Below, one piece after another: positions 60,511-64,000 of a DNA stretch of 64,000 bases. Both the position numbers and the translations under genes were made by a program. Positions within the stretch are counted from its first letter, which is position 1, and the number at the start of each line of letters is the position of its first letter. Origin of the DNA: Phycisphaerae bacterium (GTDB lineage Bacteria > Planctomycetota > Phycisphaerae > Sedimentisphaerales > Anaerobacaceae); the NCBI GenBank assembly GCA_017993835.1, contig JAGOLX010000001.1, forward strand, positions 124,001 through 188,000, in the 5' to 3' direction. Below the pieces are notes generated by a model. The model ran no database searches. It saw nothing but the letters and a program-made list of their open reading frames with translations, and was not told where the DNA came from.

Positions 60511-61731
60511 TCACGGGGAGGGCACTGGGACTCGCGTGCGGCATTGCTGGCGGAGGGGTTTGAGGCCGAAGAGGAATCGCAGGGCATTGATCCGCCTGAT
60601 GAGCAGCTCGTACAGAGCCATGGTGGCGGCGAAGGAACTAGCGACGATGATGAGGTATTCGAGCCAGAGCGGGGTGTCGAGGCGGATGACGTGGAAGCCG
60701 ATGGCCAGGATTATCGTCTGGTGCAGGATGTAGAAGGGCAGGACCGCCTCGTTGGCGTACTTCAGGAAGCGATTGCCGGACCTCAGATGCCGACCGCCAA
60801 AGCCGAGGATGGCGATGAGGCACGACCAGCAGAGGACGCCCCGAATGAGGGCGAATCCTATGCTGCTCTCCGACAGGCCGCGGATCTTGACCAGGAAATA
60901 GCCGACGACGAATGTGACCAAGGCGACGACGAGGCCGGCGAATCGATGGCTCTCCACCGCCTTGGCTGTCTCCTTGCCGGAGGCGAGCAGGAAGCCGAGG
61001 ATGAAGATCGCGAGATAGGGCAGGAGACTCCAGCCGCCGAAACCTCGCTGGTTGAAGAGACCGTGCAAGGCGTTCCTGAGAGCGGGCGAATTCGCGAGGA
61101 ACTCCAGGATCGCGATGGGGATCGCCAGCAGGAAAACCGTGCCGGGGACCTTCATCGTGTTGGACAGGGCTCCCACCATCCGGTCGCCCGCGCGCGATCT
61201 CAGGGCCAGAAACAGCGGCAGGGTGATCGCCGAGAACACGAACAGGATCTCCAGGTACCACAGGTGCAGGCCCATCCAGGCGAAATTGCCGTCCTTCTGG
61301 ATTCCATACCATCCCTCGAAGTAATGCGGATAGAAACTCCAGAACGAGCCAGAGAACTGGTCGTGACTGACTCGCTCCAGATAGACCTGATAGGGTGCGA
61401 TGACCACGAAGACGCCGAACACCAGCGGCACGGCCAGCCGCTTGAATCGTGAGGTGAGATACTGCCGCCAGTTGTGGGTCGTGAGGGAGTGATAGGTTCC
61501 GATCCCCGACAGGACGAAGAACAGAGGCATCAGCCACTGGACCGCGACGGTCAATGTGATGAACGACACGACCTCGCTGGTCCGGGGGCTCTTGACGTGC
61601 CAGTTCTCCGTGTCGAAGAAACGTCCGCAGTGGAACAGGAACACCGCCGCCATGCCCAGGACCCGGAGCCAATCCACGTCGTAGCGGCGCGACAGTCCTG
61701 GCGGTTCTCCGATCTGGCGGGTGTTCTGCAT
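60511..61731 (-). CDS. Membrane acyltransferase (acyltransferase 3 family)
   Basis: 406 residues with about ten membrane helices. The opening DVDWLRVLGMAAVFLFHCGR has the conserved Arg and His of the family (RxxxxxxVxxxHxxR type), followed by LMPLFFVLSGIGTYHSL and a basic loop. The protein ends with IRRINALRFLFGLKPL. It probably transfers an acyl group to an envelope sugar. The start at 61731 (MQNTRQIGEPPG) is chosen over an upstream ATG at 61842 that would overlap the Kdo transferase gene. It lies 13 bp after waaA in the same direction. Confidence 0.85.
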   Translation of the reverse strand: MQNTRQIGEPPGLSRRYDVDWLRVLGMAAVFLFHCGRFFDTENWHVKSPRTSEVVSFITLTVAVQWLMPLFFVLSGIGTYHSLTTHNWRQYLTSRFKRLAVPLVFGVFVVIAPYQVYLERVSHDQFSGSFWSFYPHYFEGWYGIQKDGNFAWMGLHLWYLEILFVFSAITLPLFLALRSRAGDRMVGALSNTMKVPGTVFLLAIPIAILEFLANSPALRNALHGLFNQRGFGGWSLLPYLAIFILGFLLASGKETAKAVESHRFAGLVVALVTFVVGYFLVKIRGLSESSIGFALIRGVLCWSCLIAILGFGGRHLRSGNRFLKYANEAVLPFYILHQTIILAIGFHVIRLDTPLWLEYLIIVASSFAATMALYELLIRRINALRFLFGLKPLRQQCRTRVPVPSP

Positions 61732-61744
61732 CGTCGTTTGTCGC

Positions 61745-63124
61745 TCACTGGAGCAGAGTTCGGAGGACCTCCATGGTCTTAGCGGTTGCTCCCTGGTTCT
61801 CGCGGATGATCTGTTGGCCCGCTCTCGCGACCGCTTGGGCATGGGCGCGGTCGGAAAGGCACTTCTTCATTGTCGCGAGCAAGTCGTCGCTGTCTTTGAC
61901 CTCGATGGCGCCGTGGCCTTGCAGCAGGACCTCCACCGTCTGGCGGAAGTTGAACGTGTGGGGTCCAAAGAGCGTGCATTTGCCGAGAGCCGCAGCCTCC
62001 ATCATGTCCGAGCCACCCATCGGGACGAGGGTGCGACCGACGAAGATGATCTCGGCCAGCGAGTAGAACTTCCGCAGATCGCCCATCGTGTCGCCCAGGA
62101 TGACGGCTCTTTGTGGCGAGGGCGTCCCGCCCTTGTCTCTTTGGGCCGGAGTGCCACGACCTTCTTTGGGAGGCGAGGCCAGGATAGCCTCGTGACGCAA
62201 GGGCGGGACGCCCTCGCCACGGGGTGTGCCCTTGAGCCGGCTGTAGCGGACCACGGGAAAGCCCATCTGCTCAATCAACTGTGCGACCTCGTCGAATCGC
62301 TCGGGCTTTCGTGGCACGACGGCCAGGCGGAGATCGCGGAACGCAGGCTCCTGCACGAGGGACTTGTAGACATCCAGGACGATCTTCTCCTCGTCGTTAC
62401 CGGTGCCCCCAGCGACCCAGAGCCTGGCGGCGCCGAGATTCAACTGCTCGGCCAGGACCTGGGCGCCCTCGACGCGGTCGGCCACCTGGGCGGTGTCATA
62501 CTTCAACGAGCTGGTGACGAGCACCCGCTCGGCGGGACAACCCAGGTCGCGAAACCGCTCGGCGTACTGCTCGGTCTGGGCCAGGACACGATCGATCCTG
62601 CCGAAGAAGGTGCGCGTCACGCACCTGATCCTGCGGTATCGCGAGAAGCTGCGGTCGCTGATCCGCCCGTTGAGGACAACGACCGGGATGTGCCGCTGGT
62701 GGGCGGCGAAGAGAAAGTTGGGCCAGACTTCCAGTTCCATGAGCAGGCAGATGGACGGCTCCAGGCGGTTGAACGCGCGACGAATGATCCAGGAGATATC
62801 GAAGGGGAAGTAGAACACCGACCCCTTGCGCCCGAAGAGCTTGTCCGCCTGGGCGTAGCCCGTGTCGGTCGTCGTGCTGACGACGATCTCGCAGTCGGGG
62901 AACTGCTTCTCGATCTCCGTGACGAGCGTCTTGGCGGCGTTCACCTCGCCCATGCTGACCGCGTGGAGCCAGATGCACTTTTTGCCGGGTCCCTTGCGGC
63001 TCACCTTGCCGAACCGCTGCGCCCAGCCGGTGCGGTATCGCCCGTGCCGGATCACCCGGTACACCAGAATCGGACTGACGGCCAAGGCCGCCAGGAAGTA
63101 CACAAGATCTAGAAGCAGTCTCAT
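61745..63124 (-). CDS. waaA: Kdo transferase (lipid A) with in-frame repeat insertion
   Basis: 459 residues; transfers Kdo to lipid IVA at the inner membrane. The N-terminal anchor LLLDLVYFLAALAVSPILVY, IWLHAVSMGEV (about 52-62), LEVWPNFLFAAHQRHIPVVV, VVPRKPERFDEV, VILGDTMGDLRKFYSLAEI and LFGPHTFNF follow the WaaA/GT30 pattern. Residues about 301-337 (GEGVPPL ... GTPSPQ) are encoded by a perfect palindrome at 62113-62220 inserted between the two halves just before GDTMG; the frame is kept. The start is the ATG at 63124 (AAGGG upstream) rather than the TTG at 63127. Its presence implies Kdo-containing LPS. Confidence 0.93.
   Translation of the reverse strand: MRLLLDLVYFLAALAVSPILVYRVIRHGRYRTGWAQRFGKVSRKGPGKKCIWLHAVSMGEVNAAKTLVTEIEKQFPDCEIVVSTTTDTGYAQADKLFGRKGSVFYFPFDISWIIRRAFNRLEPSICLLMELEVWPNFLFAAHQRHIPVVVLNGRISDRSFSRYRRIRCVTRTFFGRIDRVLAQTEQYAERFRDLGCPAERVLVTSSLKYDTAQVADRVEGAQVLAEQLNLGAARLWVAGGTGNDEEKIVLDVYKSLVQEPAFRDLRLAVVPRKPERFDEVAQLIEQMGFPVVRYSRLKGTPRGEGVPPLRHEAILASPPKEGRGTPAQRDKGGTPSPQRAVILGDTMGDLRKFYSLAEIIFVGRTLVPMGGSDMMEAAALGKCTLFGPHTFNFRQTVEVLLQGHGAIEVKDSDDLLATMKKCLSDRAHAQAVARAGQQIIRENQGATAKTMEVLRTLLQ
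62113..62220. repeat. 108-bp palindromic GGCGAGGGCGTCCCGCC element inside waaA
   Basis: The left arm 62113-62135 and right arm 62198-62220 are perfect 23-base inverted repeats (GTGGCGAGGGCGTCCCGCCC and its complement). The total of 108 bp is exactly 36 codons. Confidence 0.9.
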
Positions 63125-63261
63125 CAAGAACCCTTCAACAAGATCCCGCCGGCCCTGTCGGTGGCTGTGCGGCGAGGGCGTCTGGACCCGGCGCCTTCGG
63201 CATGATATGCGTTCCAGCCTTGCGCTTCAACTGAGATCCGCCGCGGGAGGGCGGGCGGTGG
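63125..63261. other. Short gap between waaA and the GNAT gene
   Basis: About 140 bp with no gene or clear signal. Confidence 0.4.
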
Positions 63262-64000
63262 TCACCCCTTCTCCGGTCCGGAGCTGGCCCAGATGGCTTG
63301 CGGCTGATCGCCGATTTGTTCACCCCGACACATCCTCGTGAAGTCACGCTGGGCCTTCAGGCCGGCCGCCTCGACCAGGGCGACCGCGGGGCCGTTGTCC
63401 TGGGGAACGTCGATGAACACGAGCTGCCCGGCGCAGCGACCCAGGGCGTCGGCCAGGAGTGTCTCGCCTGTGTGGAGGGCCGCGACGCACGGGCCGATCT
63501 GGATCGCGTTGGTGCCGCTTCGCGTGCTGACGTATCCCTCCAGCCGCCCGTTCAGACGCAGCAGGTGCACCCCGTGGGGCGATTCCTTGAACAGACGCGA
63601 GAGCATCTTCTCGCGGTCAGTGGCTGTTACCTCTCGGTCGAACGCGAAGATCTCCGCGAACTGCTTTGGGCCGGCCTGTACGGCGTCGGGTCGGGCCGCT
63701 CGCTGCGGGGCCGTCCCCACGTAACGGGTGAGCCGGTACTCCGGGGTGAATCCCAGCTTCTCATAGACCAACCGCCCGGCGGCGGTGGCGTCCAGACGCA
63801 CCGTTCTGACTCCTTGGCCGTCGAGGAAAGCGAGCGAGTGCTTCAGAAGGGCTGTGGCGACGCCCTGGCGCCGGGAATCGGTATCGACGAGGACCATCGC
63901 AATCCAGGCGACGGGGCCGAGGATGCAGGTCACGGTGGTCCCGACGCTGCTGGCGCCCAGTTCACCGATGAAGCACCCGTCCGGTTGCATGGCCAGGAAT
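63262..64000 (-). CDS. GNAT-family acetyltransferase (N-terminus outside window)
   Basis: At least 246 residues; the frame stays open to the window end (FLAMQPDGCFIGEL), so the true start lies beyond 64000. The acetyl-CoA-binding motif is VDTDSRRQGVATALLKHSLA, followed by VRLDATAAGRLVYEKLGF, typical GNAT. A second domain follows (GYVSTRSGTNAIQIGPCVAA, with a GNAT_C-like end QRDFTRMCRGEQ), a layout seen in two-domain GNAT proteins. The substrate is unknown. Confidence 0.85.
   Translation of the reverse strand, partial: FLAMQPDGCFIGELGASSVGTTVTCILGPVAWIAMVLVDTDSRRQGVATALLKHSLAFLDGQGVRTVRLDATAAGRLVYEKLGFTPEYRLTRYVGTAPQRAARPDAVQAGPKQFAEIFAFDREVTATDREKMLSRLFKESPHGVHLLRLNGRLEGYVSTRSGTNAIQIGPCVAALHTGETLLADALGRCAGQLVFIDVPQDNGPAVALVEAAGLKAQRDFTRMCRGEQIGDQPQAIWASSGPEKG

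Overview
This is a GC-rich, gene-dense stretch of a bacterial chromosome, most likely from an anaerobic member of the Planctomycetota (Phycisphaerae/Sedimentisphaerales-like). No 16S gene is present, so the assignment is inferred from content. The signs are a dockerin-type C-terminus, several PQQ-like beta-propeller proteins, a giant LTD/CotH protein, a Kdo transferase (Gram-negative envelope), pyruvate:ferredoxin oxidoreductase and Feo iron uptake (anaerobe), and dispersed palindromic repeats of the kind that translate as NPKSEIRNPKSE.

Layout. 1-4.8 kb: tail of a dockerin protein, dihydroorotase, two tandem paralogous secreted proteins duplicated together with their downstream promoter, and a YacP-like NYN nuclease. 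5.0-9.5 kb: PFOR and a lipoprotein. 9.5-11.2 kb: a decayed minus-strand remnant of a TPR/STAND-like protein. 11.2-17.8 kb: a translationally coupled operon of membrane beta-propeller, glycosyltransferase, LolD-like ATPase and FtsX-like permease. 18.0-28.3 kb: a tightly coupled eight-gene operon joining three membrane-anchored beta-propellers, a small Cys protein, a Tat ferredoxin, a NapH-like membrane Fe-S protein, a NuoE-NuoF fusion and a NuoG/GltD chimera that lacks its NAD(P)H domain. I regard this as the best candidate for an undescribed redox system. 28.4-30.7 kb: a secreted propeller and an MDR dehydrogenase. 30.8-37.9 kb: a CusCBA-type heavy-metal efflux set with duplicated YHS domains. 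38.0-43.0 kb (minus): a pilin-like protein, a PapD-like chaperone and a fimbrial usher, i.e. a chaperone-usher system that is unusual for this phylum. 43.6 kb: tRNA-Pro(GGG). 43.8-46.8 kb: a DtxR-family regulator, FeoA and FeoB, with matching operators before the regulator and before feoB. 47.4-53.2 kb: a nucleotide-sugar epimerase (minus) and a sugar-catabolic set of two TIM-barrel isomerases, a Gfo/Idh/MocA dehydrogenase and a cupin isomerase. 53.4-57.9 kb: the LTD/CotH protein. 58.1-64 kb: a hypothetical protein, a lipoprotein whose N-terminus is made of repeat DNA, a homocysteine methyltransferase-like protein, and on the minus strand an acyltransferase, a Kdo transferase carrying a 108-bp palindrome in frame, and a GNAT protein cut by the window end.

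A recurring theme is small palindromic elements of at least four families. They sit in intergenic gaps and, in two cases, lie in frame inside otherwise intact genes.
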